Part shown: positions 17,101 through 23,693 of the stretch, piece after piece
Position numbering within the stretch: the first letter of the stretch is position 1
How the letters are laid out: each line of letters opens with the position of its first letter
From: JBBQWR01 sp038210495
GTDB lineage: Bacteria > Planctomycetota > Planctomycetia > Pirellulales > DATAWG01
Direction: 5' to 3'
Length of the DNA stretch: 24,443 bases
NCBI GenBank assembly: GCA_038210495.1
Contig: JBBQWR010000061.1
Coordinates: forward strand, 1 to 24,443
Translations under genes and position numbers: made by a program
The notes under the pieces: generated by a model
What the model saw: only the letters and a program-made list of their open reading frames with translations
Database searches by the model: none
Told to the model about the DNA's origin: nothing

Positions 17101-18433
17101 CGGCCGACTTGATGTTGCCGCCGTCGTACCCCACCGAGCCGTACATCCAATTGTCGAGCCCATAGTGCAGGTTCGAGTGCGTGCCGTGCGTGTCGCCACG
17201 ACCGAATCCGCTGAGCAAGATCGATCGCTCGTCGGCCCGGTCGCGGCCATGCGTGTCTTTCAAGAACAACATATACGGTGATACGCAGGCCAGAACGCCG
17301 CCACGAGCGAACCCAATTCCCGTCGGAATATTGAGCTTGTCGGCGAAGACCGTGAATTTGTCGGCTTTGCCGGAGCCGGTCGTGTCTTCGCAAATCTTGA
17401 TTCGATCGGCGCCGTTGGCGTCGGGGTGATCGAGCACGTTGTTCGGATAGTCCGTGCTCTCGAGGACCCACAGCCGCCCGCGGAAATCAAAGTTCATCGC
17501 GATAGGTTTGACGACATCCGGCTCGGCGGCGTAGAGCTCGACGTGAAAGCCCTCGGGCAGATGCATGTGCTTGATCGAGTCGGCCGGTTTGAGCGGCTTC
17601 TGGATCTCGGTGAAGCGGGCTCCTTCGGAACCCCAGCCTTTGCCCGGCTGATAGTTCGGCAAACCTTCGCCGGCGGATTCGTATTCCAGCCTCGGAGCGT
17701 CATGGGTCTCGCGACCGGCGGCCCAGAGGATACCGGCGGCCAACAGCGCGTGGTAGGCGGGCAACTCCCAAGTTCGTTCATCGTGGCCCGATGCGGTGTA
17801 ATACACGCGGCCCTTGCCCTGCTTGCGAACCCAAGTCCAGGGCTCGTAGGCGCCTTCGTGGATCCGAGCCATCAGCACTTGCCGGTCTTCGCTGAGCTCG
17901 TTGTGGACGTAGGTTTCGTCCCAGCTCTCGAAACTTTTTACGCCGCGCATGGCCGGATGCTGAGCATCGATGATCGAAGCGCGAAACACGCCCGTCTCAT
18001 GCTTCCAGAATCGCCCGCCAACGAGAGACGTATAGGCCTGACTATTGCGGAAGATGTGCGAGGCGCAGTGAATGGCGACCAATCCCTTGCCGCCGTCGAC
18101 GTAGTCCATCAAGGCCCGTTCTTCCGCGGCCGGCAGGTCGCCGCTATCGCCGTAGATCGCGAGGCAATCGTATTTGGCGAGATTGGCGGCATTAAGATCT
18201 TTGACATCTTGCGTGAACGTCACGTCGATCCCCAGCTTGCCGAGCGGCGGCGCGATCGTCTTGGCCAGCGCCTCGGGATGATGGTGACCGTGGTCTCCTA
18301 GCAGCAGCACCGCGATCTTGTTGGATGCGGCCCGCGCCGCCGCTTCCTCCGCCGGAGCGCTTCGTTCACGGACCAGGACCAACACTACAGCAAGCAACGC
18401 CATCCACCCGATCGAACGAAACACGCCGGTCAT
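14114..18433 (-). CDS. ThuA / PVC-type dehydrogenase / HEAT / cytochrome c fusion protein
   Basis: Exported 1439-residue protein of a planctomycete/verrucomicrobial type. ATG at 18433 (GGAG eight bases upstream) leads into a signal peptide (WMALLAVVLVLV, cleaved near SAPAEE). Domains in order: ThuA-like, residues about 38-247 (IAVLLLGDHGHHH, GLVAIHCASHIF, VYYTASGHDERTWE); a PVC-type glucose/sorbosone-dehydrogenase-like propeller, about 285-690 (LPEGFHVELYAAEPDV, GRLWVLESTDYPN, WIIDWYSPVVQHNPTPHG); HEAT-like helical repeats, about 690-1110; a haem domain with CIKCH at 1129-1133 and a possible Met ligand in RSLMPEGF; and a beta-rich C-terminal domain of about 180 residues. It probably oxidises or binds a carbohydrate in the periplasm and passes electrons to its c-type haem; the substrate is unknown. 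It is transcribed towards tkt and diverges from the ABC-F gene. Confidence 0.88.
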   Translation of the reverse strand: MTGVFRSIGWMALLAVVLVLVRERSAPAEEAAARAASNKIAVLLLGDHGHHHPEALAKTIAPPLGKLGIDVTFTQDVKDLNAANLAKYDCLAIYGDSGDLPAAEERALMDYVDGGKGLVAIHCASHIFRNSQAYTSLVGGRFWKHETGVFRASIIDAQHPAMRGVKSFESWDETYVHNELSEDRQVLMARIHEGAYEPWTWVRKQGKGRVYYTASGHDERTWELPAYHALLAAGILWAAGRETHDAPRLEYESAGEGLPNYQPGKGWGSEGARFTEIQKPLKPADSIKHMHLPEGFHVELYAAEPDVVKPIAMNFDFRGRLWVLESTDYPNNVLDHPDANGADRIKICEDTTGSGKADKFTVFADKLNIPTGIGFARGGVLACVSPYMLFLKDTHGRDRADERSILLSGFGRGDTHGTHSNLHYGLDNWMYGSVGYDGGNIKSAAGMRQFHQGYFRFKSDGSDFEPLTTTSNNTWGLGINESGDIFGSTANGQHSVYLSIPNRYYEAVRGWHGNGSAGIDDHKFFHPVTDDVKQVDNFNGYTAAAGHELYTARSFPKLYWDHAAMVCEPTGHLVHLDWLVARGSGFVAKDGYDLMASSDSWTAPIAAQVGPDGAVWIIDWYSPVVQHNPTPHGFQTGAGAAFITPLRDKTHGRIYRIVAGDAKLAPYPKLDPNDPATLVAALSNDNMFWRIRAQQLLVERGKDDMLPKLAELVKTDAQGLAAVHALRSMQGLGAFAADGGPWDKTLDAGLTHGWPGVRRTALGCLPKSRSSTERIVAAKLLADAEPLVRKDALLALADLPSSPKAADAILAMHAESRNYEDAWIPTAIACAAAASDDSFLIAATGAKPDSPFRPALTKTVRVVAEHFARSPETRDLAPLLAALPSADPAIGEAVVDGLAAGWPNKKIPELSDRSIADLTRLLATLGPSGRPQVVALSQRWKLTGKFAGAAADVKKAMFADLADAKRSDAARINAAKQLVVIGLDAEGTAAILDSIGAKSSPELTAGLLESLGSSQLADIGPAIVAHWDSLTPGSRPTAIATLLSRPGWTTSLVEGLEKNKITPTELSLDQQQKLSHHADATLAARAQKALARGGKLPSADRQKVVDEFLSSAQRQGDAAKGKVVFEQTCIKCHRHGTVGAKIGPDLSGIAVRKKVEILVDVLDPNRSVEGNFQQYNLVDEDGRTFSGLLVSDNKTSVELLDAEGKRTVVLRENIDSLVNTKRSLMPEGFEKLGADGVADLLEFLAQRGKFLPLPLDKVATAISTQGMFYAKDVDAERLIFDDWEPKTAFGVPFHLVDPRGHSRPNVVMLYAASGNIPPTMPKSVSIPCNAPAKAIHLLSGVSGWGFPATADHSVSMIVRLHYAGGATEDTPLRNGEAFADYIHQVDVPGSKFAFKLRNQQIRYLAVYPQKKDTIETIELVKGPDNTAPVVMAVTVETGE

Positions 18434-18699
18434 GATCGACACTCCAAAAGGAAACCAGTCGGTCCTGTGCAAGAAATGAAGATCGGAAAAGCAGCCAACG
18501 AGGCCGCCAGCGACGATACCGTATCTTAGTTAGCAGGACCGACCGACGGTAGATTCAATCGCTTTTTTTGGCGTACTCTCCGTATGTCGTCAAGCGACGC
18601 CTTCTAGCCAAGCCACTCTTCGACAATAATCGGAAGGCGCCCGCGCGGGCTCGCCACGCACATAAACAAACCGATCCGAACCATTCACGCTCCGCAACC

Positions 18700-20508
18700 A
18701 TGGCGCTCGTCACGATTCGTCAATTGAGCGTCGGCTATCGCGGGCCACTGCTGCTGGACAGCGTCAACTGCCAAATCGAGCCGGGCCAGCGGATCGGACT
18801 GCTTGGCCGCAATGGCTCGGGCAAGACGACCTTCATGCGGCTCCTGTGCGGCGACGTCGAGCCCGATTCGGGCGAGATCGCGATGGCGCCGGGAACCAAC
18901 GTTTCTCTGTTGCAACAGGACGTGCCGCGCGATTCGATCGGGTCGATCGGCGAAATCGTCGCCACGGGCCTCTCCGTCGAGAATCATCGACACGACTCGG
19001 CCTGGCAGTCGCAACAGCGCGTCGAGCAAATTCTGTCGCGAATGGAGCTCGACGCCGCCGCTCGATTCGAGCTGTTGTCGTCCGGAATGAAACGCCGCGT
19101 TCTGCTCGCCCGCGCTCTCGTTTCGTCACCGCAACTCTTGCTCTTGGACGAGCCGACGAATCATCTGGAGATCGACGCGATCGCCTGGCTCGAGGATTTT
19201 TTGTTGCGCTGGAATTCGACCTTGATTTTCGTCACCCACGATCGGATGTTCTTGCAAAAGCTGGCGACTCGCATTTTGGAGATCGATCGCGGGCGGCTGT
19301 TCGATTGGTCGTGCGATTACAACACGTTTTTGGAGCGAAAAGAGGCCGCGCTGGCCGCCGAGGAAAAGCAAAACGCCCTGTTCGACAAAAAACTCGCCGA
19401 GGAGGAAGTCTGGATTCGCACCGGAATCAAGGCTCGCCGCACTCGCAACGAAGGGCGCGTCCGGGCGTTGGAAAAGCTACGGCTGATCCGCCGCGATCGC
19501 CGCGCAGTGACCGCCAAGGCGCAGCTCGATATTCAGTCGGGGCAGCGCAGCGGCAATCTCATCGCCGAGGTCGAAGGCGTCTCGTTCGCCTACGCAGATC
19601 GGCCGATCGTGCGCGACTTTTCGACGACGATCATGCGCGGCGACCGGTTGGGCATCATCGGGCCCAACGGCGCCGGCAAAACCACGCTGCTGCGAATCCT
19701 GCTCGGGCAACTCCAGCCGCAGTTGGGCTCGGTTCGCGTCGGCACGAATCTGCAGATCGCCTACTTCGATCAGCTTCGCGAGCAACTCGACGAAGAAAAA
19801 TCGGTGCAAGACAACGTGGGTGACGGATACGACACGATCAAAATCGGTGGCGGTTCGCGGCACATCATTGGTTATTTGCAGGATTTCCTGTTCAGTCCCG
19901 AGCGGGCTCGAACGCCGGTGAAGTTTCTATCGGGCGGCGAACGAAATCGCGTGCTGCTCGCCAAATTGTTCACGAAACCGGCCAACGTCCTGGTCCTCGA
20001 TGAGCCGACGAACGATCTGGACACCGAGACACTGGAGATGCTCGAACAACGGCTGGTGCAATTCGAGGGAACGATTCTGCTCGTGAGCCACGACCGCATG
20101 TTTTTGAACAACATCGTCACTAGCACGATCGTGTTCGAGGATGGCGGAGTCAACGAATACGTTGGCGGCTATGACGATTGGCTCCGGCAAAAGCAGCAGG
20201 CCGTCGACCGAATCAAGCAACAAGCTGAACTCGCGGCGGCCGAGAAATCAATACAGTCGACACGGCCAACGCCCGCGACCGGACGGCGAATGGCATTCAA
20301 GGAGCGGCAAGAGCATGCCGCGCTCCCGGCGACCATCGAGCGACTCGAGGCCGACATCGCCGCCCTGCATGAAACGATGGCCCAGGCCGATTTCTACCGT
20401 CAGCCGGGGGACCGAATCGCCACGGAGCAAGAGCGACTCCGAAGTTTGGAAAGCCAGCTCGCCGCCGCGTATAAACGTTGGGAGGAACTCGAGCAACTGT
20501 CGATTTGA
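18700..20508 (+). CDS. ABC-F family ATPase (Uup-like)
   Basis: Cytosolic protein with two ATP-binding cassettes and no membrane segments; ABC-F proteins act on the ribosome, in translation control or rescue. The ATG at 18700 gives 602 residues beginning MALVTIRQLSVGYRG; the open frame further upstream has a TTG start and no homology. NBD1: Walker A GRNGSGKT (36-43), signature LSSG (126-129, G3 of LSGG is Ser), Walker B LLLLDEPTNHL (about 146-156). A charged linker with EEKQNALFDKKLAEEEVWIR (arm/linker region) follows. NBD2: GPNGAGKT (321-328), LSGGE (410-414), LVLDEPTNDL (about 435). A C-terminal coiled coil (AALPATIERLEADIAALHE) matches the Uup C-terminal domain. No Shine-Dalgarno is evident. 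An antibiotic-resistance role is not indicated. Confidence 0.9.
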   Translation: MALVTIRQLSVGYRGPLLLDSVNCQIEPGQRIGLLGRNGSGKTTFMRLLCGDVEPDSGEIAMAPGTNVSLLQQDVPRDSIGSIGEIVATGLSVENHRHDSAWQSQQRVEQILSRMELDAAARFELLSSGMKRRVLLARALVSSPQLLLLDEPTNHLEIDAIAWLEDFLLRWNSTLIFVTHDRMFLQKLATRILEIDRGRLFDWSCDYNTFLERKEAALAAEEKQNALFDKKLAEEEVWIRTGIKARRTRNEGRVRALEKLRLIRRDRRAVTAKAQLDIQSGQRSGNLIAEVEGVSFAYADRPIVRDFSTTIMRGDRLGIIGPNGAGKTTLLRILLGQLQPQLGSVRVGTNLQIAYFDQLREQLDEEKSVQDNVGDGYDTIKIGGGSRHIIGYLQDFLFSPERARTPVKFLSGGERNRVLLAKLFTKPANVLVLDEPTNDLDTETLEMLEQRLVQFEGTILLVSHDRMFLNNIVTSTIVFEDGGVNEYVGGYDDWLRQKQQAVDRIKQQAELAAAEKSIQSTRPTPATGRRMAFKERQEHAALPATIERLEADIAALHETMAQADFYRQPGDRIATEQERLRSLESQLAAAYKRWEELEQLSI

Positions 20509-20669
20509 GTCCAACCCAGGGCGGCGCTTTGCGGTTACGCCGCTTCGCTCTGCTTTGAGCTGACATGTTTCATGCCTGCGGGGCTGGGGTCCGGCGTTGA
20601 GATTCACTTTCGACCCCCGGATGAACTGCCCGCGACGCCAATGCCATACCTACCGCTCGCGCATTGCCA
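20509..20669. other. Spacer after the ABC-F gene
   Basis: No gene is supported. GCGGCG near 20522 and CGCCGC near 20539 could pair around an 11-nt loop just past the ABC-F stop codon, but no T run follows, so a terminator is doubtful. The remainder shows nothing recognisable up to the promoter at 20670. Confidence 0.35.
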
Positions 20670-20697
20670 TTGACCGGCCGCAAACTCCCCCTATAAT
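20670..20697 (+). promoter_or_regulatory. Strong sigma70-type promoter of the lipoprotein gene
   Basis: TTGACC (20670-20675) and a perfect TATAAT (20692-20697) are 16 bp apart. It is the best promoter match in the window. Transcription from about 20704 would give a leader of about 330 nt before the ATG at 21036. Confidence 0.7.
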
Positions 20698-20703
20698 CCC
20701 CGC

Positions 20704-21035
20704 CCGGCCACATTGGGGAGATTCCAGTCGGCCGGATTGCGCAAACATTTCAGTTTATTTGCGGTTTAACCCCTCCGCCGGCCGAAGATTCTTACGGGGG
20801 ATAGGCAGACCGGCTCGGTCGAGACGACTGCAACAGTTCCTCCGCAGCTAAGCTCCATGACGATTGGGCGCCTTCATCGGCCTCGGCCGTCGAAGGGCTA
20901 GCCGCCGTGGATGGTCGACCTAGAACATAAACTCACACGATCCTCAGGGATGAGGCCCGCGACGCAACAGGACCGACATGGATGTCGGCTCCGCGATCGC
21001 GAGAGCTTCTCTCGGCAGAAAAGGATTTGCCTGCC
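20704..21035 (+). promoter_or_regulatory. Long, hairpin-rich 5' leader of the lipoprotein gene
   Basis: The region between the putative start of transcription and the lipoprotein ATG contains no convincing gene. It has several simple hairpins: CGCAAA with TTTGCG (near 20739-20764), CCTCA-GGGA-TGAGG (20942-20955) and CCGACAT-GG-ATGTCGG (20973-20988). AAGGA lies about ten bases before the ATG. I recognise no known riboswitch class. Whether the structures regulate anything is inference. Confidence 0.45.
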
Positions 21036-22259
21036 ATGAAACGTACGACGGCCTTTTTCACGCTGGTGGCGCTGGCACTCTTTAGCTTTGTCGGTTGCCA
21101 ATCGGCGCCGACGAGCAATTCCTCCGCCTCGAGCGGTTTGAGTTGGTGGAAGTGGGGCAAGAAAGATCCCACGCCTGGCTTGACCAATGCGCCGCTGGCT
21201 AGCACCAGCAAGCCCGGCGCCCCGGCGCTGCCATCGGCGACCGTGACTCCTGGCGTTCCCGCGAGCGGCCCTGGCGCCGCCAATACTTATGCTGGCGGGA
21301 CCGGCTATCCGGCCGCGAGTCCTTATGCGGCGACTGCCTCGACGACGCCGGTTTACCCGGCCGCTTATACTCCGCCACAAAACAATTTTGCCGCCGGCGG
21401 CGCCGCTCCGGCTGGCGCCTATGGCGCTGCCAGCACGGGAGTATATGGCGCGGCGGCTCCGGCTGCCGGCGGTTACAATGCCGCAGCAAATCCAGGTTAC
21501 GGCGCTCCGGCTTCGGCCGCCCCCGCTACCTATGGCGCCCCGGCTTTCGGCGCGAACAATATGGCTGCGGCCGGCTCGACTTATCCCGCGACCGGATATC
21601 CGGCTCCGTCCAGCGCGACTGCGGCTGGCTCGATGCCCGTGGCCGGCGGCTACGCGGCTCAACCGCAAAATGGCTATTACGGACAACCGGCTGGCGGCGC
21701 TCAGCCGGCGACGGCTTATGGTCCTCCGGCTAGTGCTTATGGCGCCGGACAATATGGCGCATCGGCCCCGGCGCCGGCCGCTTATGGAAATCCCCCAGCT
21801 TCGGCTGATATGACGGCTTCGGCCGGCTCGCGTTACGGCGCCGACGCCGGTCCGGGCGATCGCATGGCGAGCCGCGGCCCGGCGGCTGTAGGGCTCTCCG
21901 ATCGATTCGGCACACCTGCAGGCGCCAATGCAACCGGCGATGCTGGCGCCTATAACGGCGGCCCTGCTGCCGCTCCGGGGACGGGCTTTGGACCGGCCCC
22001 GGCGACTTCGGCTCCGGCCCCTGCTGGGGATCGTGGCTATCGTCCGGGCGGCACGACCGACTACTCGCCTGCCGGCAATCCGGCTCGTGGCATGGCTCAA
22101 TCGGCGCCGGCCGGAGGGGACGTACAGCCAGCGTCGTTTGACACTGCTGGCTCGGCCCCGTTCGCCGGCGCTGCCGCTCCAGCCGCTCAGAACTATGGCG
22201 GCGGTTCGACACTCAGCGTTGGCGGTTCGGCAGCCGCGGGCGGCAGCGTCATGCGCTAG
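21036..22259 (+). CDS. Low-complexity Ala/Gly/Pro/Tyr-rich lipoprotein
   Basis: Unrecognised exported protein of 407 residues. ATG at 21036 follows AAGGA. MKRTTAFFTLVALALFSFVGC is a lipoprotein-type signal with a lipobox-like FVGC, the only cysteine in the protein; after lipidation it would be anchored to a membrane. A short motif SWWKWGKKD follows at about 36-44. From about residue 60 almost everything is Ala/Gly/Pro/Ser/Tyr, with recurrent units such as AYGA, GYPA, YGAP and APATYGAP, giving a flexible, probably unfolded chain. The final part (about 275-407) is less repetitive and contains SRYGADAGPGDRMASRG and VGLSDRFGTPAG. The reading frame is supported by the signal peptide, strong promoter and intrinsic terminator. 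A surface-exposed or cell-wall-associated role is only a guess. Confidence 0.82.
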   Translation: MKRTTAFFTLVALALFSFVGCQSAPTSNSSASSGLSWWKWGKKDPTPGLTNAPLASTSKPGAPALPSATVTPGVPASGPGAANTYAGGTGYPAASPYAATASTTPVYPAAYTPPQNNFAAGGAAPAGAYGAASTGVYGAAAPAAGGYNAAANPGYGAPASAAPATYGAPAFGANNMAAAGSTYPATGYPAPSSATAAGSMPVAGGYAAQPQNGYYGQPAGGAQPATAYGPPASAYGAGQYGASAPAPAAYGNPPASADMTASAGSRYGADAGPGDRMASRGPAAVGLSDRFGTPAGANATGDAGAYNGGPAAAPGTGFGPAPATSAPAPAGDRGYRPGGTTDYSPAGNPARGMAQSAPAGGDVQPASFDTAGSAPFAGAAAPAAQNYGGGSTLSVGGSAAAGGSVMR

Positions 22260-22301
22260 ACCGCTGAGATCCGCTGCGACGGAATTGAGTACGAGAAATC
22301 G

Positions 22302-22343
22302 AAACGCCCCATTTGGCTCGAACGAGCCATGGGGCGTTTTTTT
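22302..22343 (+). terminator. Intrinsic terminator of the lipoprotein gene
   Basis: AAACGCCCCAT (22302-22312) pairs with ATGGGGCGTTT (22329-22339), and inside it GGCTCG pairs with CGAGCC around an AA loop; a TT bulge is the only flaw. A run of seven T (22337-22343) follows. It lies 43 bp after the stop codon. Confidence 0.93.
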
Positions 22344-22395
22344 CGTAACATGCGGTTATGCGGAAATCGATGCTTGCTCGGCACGTTGAGATCTA

Positions 22396-22424
22396 GGACA
22401 GGGAGCTTACGCTCCCCGCTCGCC
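22396..22424. repeat. Hairpin repeat, copy 2, just past the 107-residue gene
   Basis: The 29-bp unit matches 7377-7405 at 27 of 29 positions. The core hairpin is GGGAGC-TTAC-GCTCCC (22401-22416). Both differences from copy 1 lie in the same stem pair and keep it paired. It begins 14 bp beyond the stop codon of the minus-strand gene ending at 22438. Confidence 0.8.
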
Positions 22425-22437
22425 ACGGCCGTCGGCG

Positions 22438-22761
22438 CTACCAGCCCATGACCATGTTCGACTCAATCACTTTGCGGGCTCGTTCTAGATCGGTGCCCGT
22501 CTCGTGCATGTAGAGTCGGATGGCGTGGACCTTGTCGCCGGAGGCTTTGGACAAACAATCGCGGGCCGTATTGCAGGGGTCGATTCGGCCGGAGATTCCC
22601 AGGGCCGATTTGGAGATCACCCAGGTATCTCGCGGGCGCTTGGTGAGGCGGATCACGCGTTCGCCCGGGTAAGCTTCATTGACCACGCCGGTCGCCGAAT
22701 CCTCGTCGCTTGCCCAAGTGATGATGATATGACCTTCGGTCTCGACTTCAAAAAGTGGCAT
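22438..22761 (-). CDS. Small conserved-looking protein of unknown function
   Basis: Protein of 107 residues that I do not recognise. GAGGG lies seven bases before the ATG, which supports translation. It has no signal peptide or membrane segment, so it is probably cytosolic. Blocks that look structured are MPLFEVETEGHIIITWASDE, VIRLTKRPRDTWVISKSAL, and a C-terminal amphipathic helix TDLERARKVIESNMVMGW; two cysteines (63 and 69) sit six residues apart in PCNTARDCL. Alternating hydrophobic and polar strands suggest an alpha/beta fold. It lies alone between the lipoprotein terminator and the hydrolase gene, 231 bp downstream of the hydrolase stop codon. Confidence 0.72.
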   Translation of the reverse strand: MPLFEVETEGHIIITWASDEDSATGVVNEAYPGERVIRLTKRPRDTWVISKSALGISGRIDPCNTARDCLSKASGDKVHAIRLYMHETGTDLERARKVIESNMVMGW

Positions 22762-22861
22762 GGTAAAACCCTCGGATCGAGTATGTTAATAACCCGCAGC
22801 CCCACCAGCGGCCATCCGTTCGATGGGGCAAAACCACCAAGGTGCGGGCGGGAATCGCCCT

Positions 22862-22900
22862 AGCGCAAATTTAATGCGTTGACTGGCGTTCGTCAACGCA
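22862..22900 (-). terminator. Possible terminator hairpin downstream of the hydrolase gene
   Basis: TGCGTTGAC (22875-22883) is perfectly complementary to GTCAACGCA (22892-22900) around an 8-nt loop. On the minus strand the stem is followed by TTAAATTTGCGC. It lies about 90 bp beyond the hydrolase stop codon and before the next gene on that strand. The T tract is weak. Confidence 0.5.
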
Positions 22901-22936
22901 CTGGGACCGTTCTATTCCCGGCCGTGAGGCGGTAAG

Positions 22937-22992
22937 CGCTTACGTCGTGCGCGGCTTTAGGTTCGTTGAAATCGCTTATTTCGTGCGGGGTT
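22937..22992. repeat. Two tandem copies of the CGCTTATTTCGTGCGCGGCT unit
   Basis: Copies at 22937-22956 and 22973-22992 each differ at about two positions from the unit seen in the inverted repeat at 1650-1736. Here they are in direct orientation, 16 bp apart. The second copy directly abuts the stop codon of the minus-strand hydrolase (22993-22995). Confidence 0.65.
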
Positions 22993-23571
22993 CTAACTTG
23001 CCTGCTCGATCTTCCGGCAGATGTCATCGCAAATTCGCCGATTGTGAGGCATGAGCGTGTGCAGTGGCAGCCAAATCTTGAATTCGCTGGCCGATGACCA
23101 GCGACTGCTGGTGGAGGGCACGACCATCAGATCGAGCGGCGTCCAATAAGCATGCAGAGCGACACCGCCGAGGCAATCGGCCGTGCTCTCGAGCTCGCGC
23201 AGAAAGGGACTGCCCGGCCGCATGTCCCGCGTTCCTTGACCCGGATACAAATACGCCGTCATGGCGCCGCGATGCGGACTGGAAATCGTGAACAGGGCCT
23301 TCGTGCGCCGATAGCCTTCCAAGCGCTGCACGTAATATCGCGCGACGAGCCCTCCCATGCTGAATCCGACAATCGCTAGCGGCTGCTCGGCGCCAAACGC
23401 ATCGTCGGCAATCTCACCGAGCTTTTGAGCCAAATCGGCAATCCCATGCCGGGCGTCATTCGGCTTCAGCGACGGCGAAACGCACTGATGGCCCAGCCCG
23501 ACCAATTGCCGCTGCAGCCGGCCAAAAACCCAGCCTCGATTCATGAACCCGTGGACGAGGACAACGTTCAT
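22993..23571 (-). CDS. Alpha/beta hydrolase (esterase/lipase-like)
   Basis: Serine hydrolase of the alpha/beta fold; the substrate is not known. With ATG at 23571 the protein has 192 residues and begins MNVVLVHGFMNRGWVFGRL, which places the oxyanion-hole HGF motif correctly. A TTG 57 bases upstream is open but adds an unconvincing cysteine/proline-rich leader. Neither start has an obvious Shine-Dalgarno sequence. The nucleophile is Ser71 in GFSMGG (GxSxG), followed by LVARYYVQRL; Asp147 (PLDLMVVP) and His171 (LPLHTLM) complete a plausible triad. SSPHRGAMTAYL is typical of lipase/esterase members acting on acyl esters. No signal peptide is visible, so it is probably cytosolic. It follows the sigma54 activator gene by 122 bp on the same strand. 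Confidence 0.82.
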   Translation of the reverse strand: MNVVLVHGFMNRGWVFGRLQRQLVGLGHQCVSPSLKPNDARHGIADLAQKLGEIADDAFGAEQPLAIVGFSMGGLVARYYVQRLEGYRRTKALFTISSPHRGAMTAYLYPGQGTRDMRPGSPFLRELESTADCLGGVALHAYWTPLDLMVVPSTSSRWSSASEFKIWLPLHTLMPHNRRICDDICRKIEQAS

Positions 23572-23693
23572 CGGACAGTTTGGAAAAGGGTTGCGACAGC
23601 CGGGCAATTTTGAGATCGCGGCCAACAATCATTATTCTATGCGTCACGACCAAGACCGCCATCTCACGTTGGAACTTCCGCCGCTCGAAGGCG

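Noticed and set aside
20898..22100. A 400-residue minus-strand open frame rich in Arg and Ser, opposite the lipoprotein gene
   Set aside because: It is the antisense shadow of a G+C-rich, low-complexity gene. It has no ribosome binding site or domain, while the sense frame has a lipoprotein signal, promoter and terminator.
22937..22992. Two spaced repeats as a mini CRISPR array
   Set aside because: There are only two diverged 20-bp copies with a 16-bp gap, no cas genes, and related copies in inverted orientation elsewhere.
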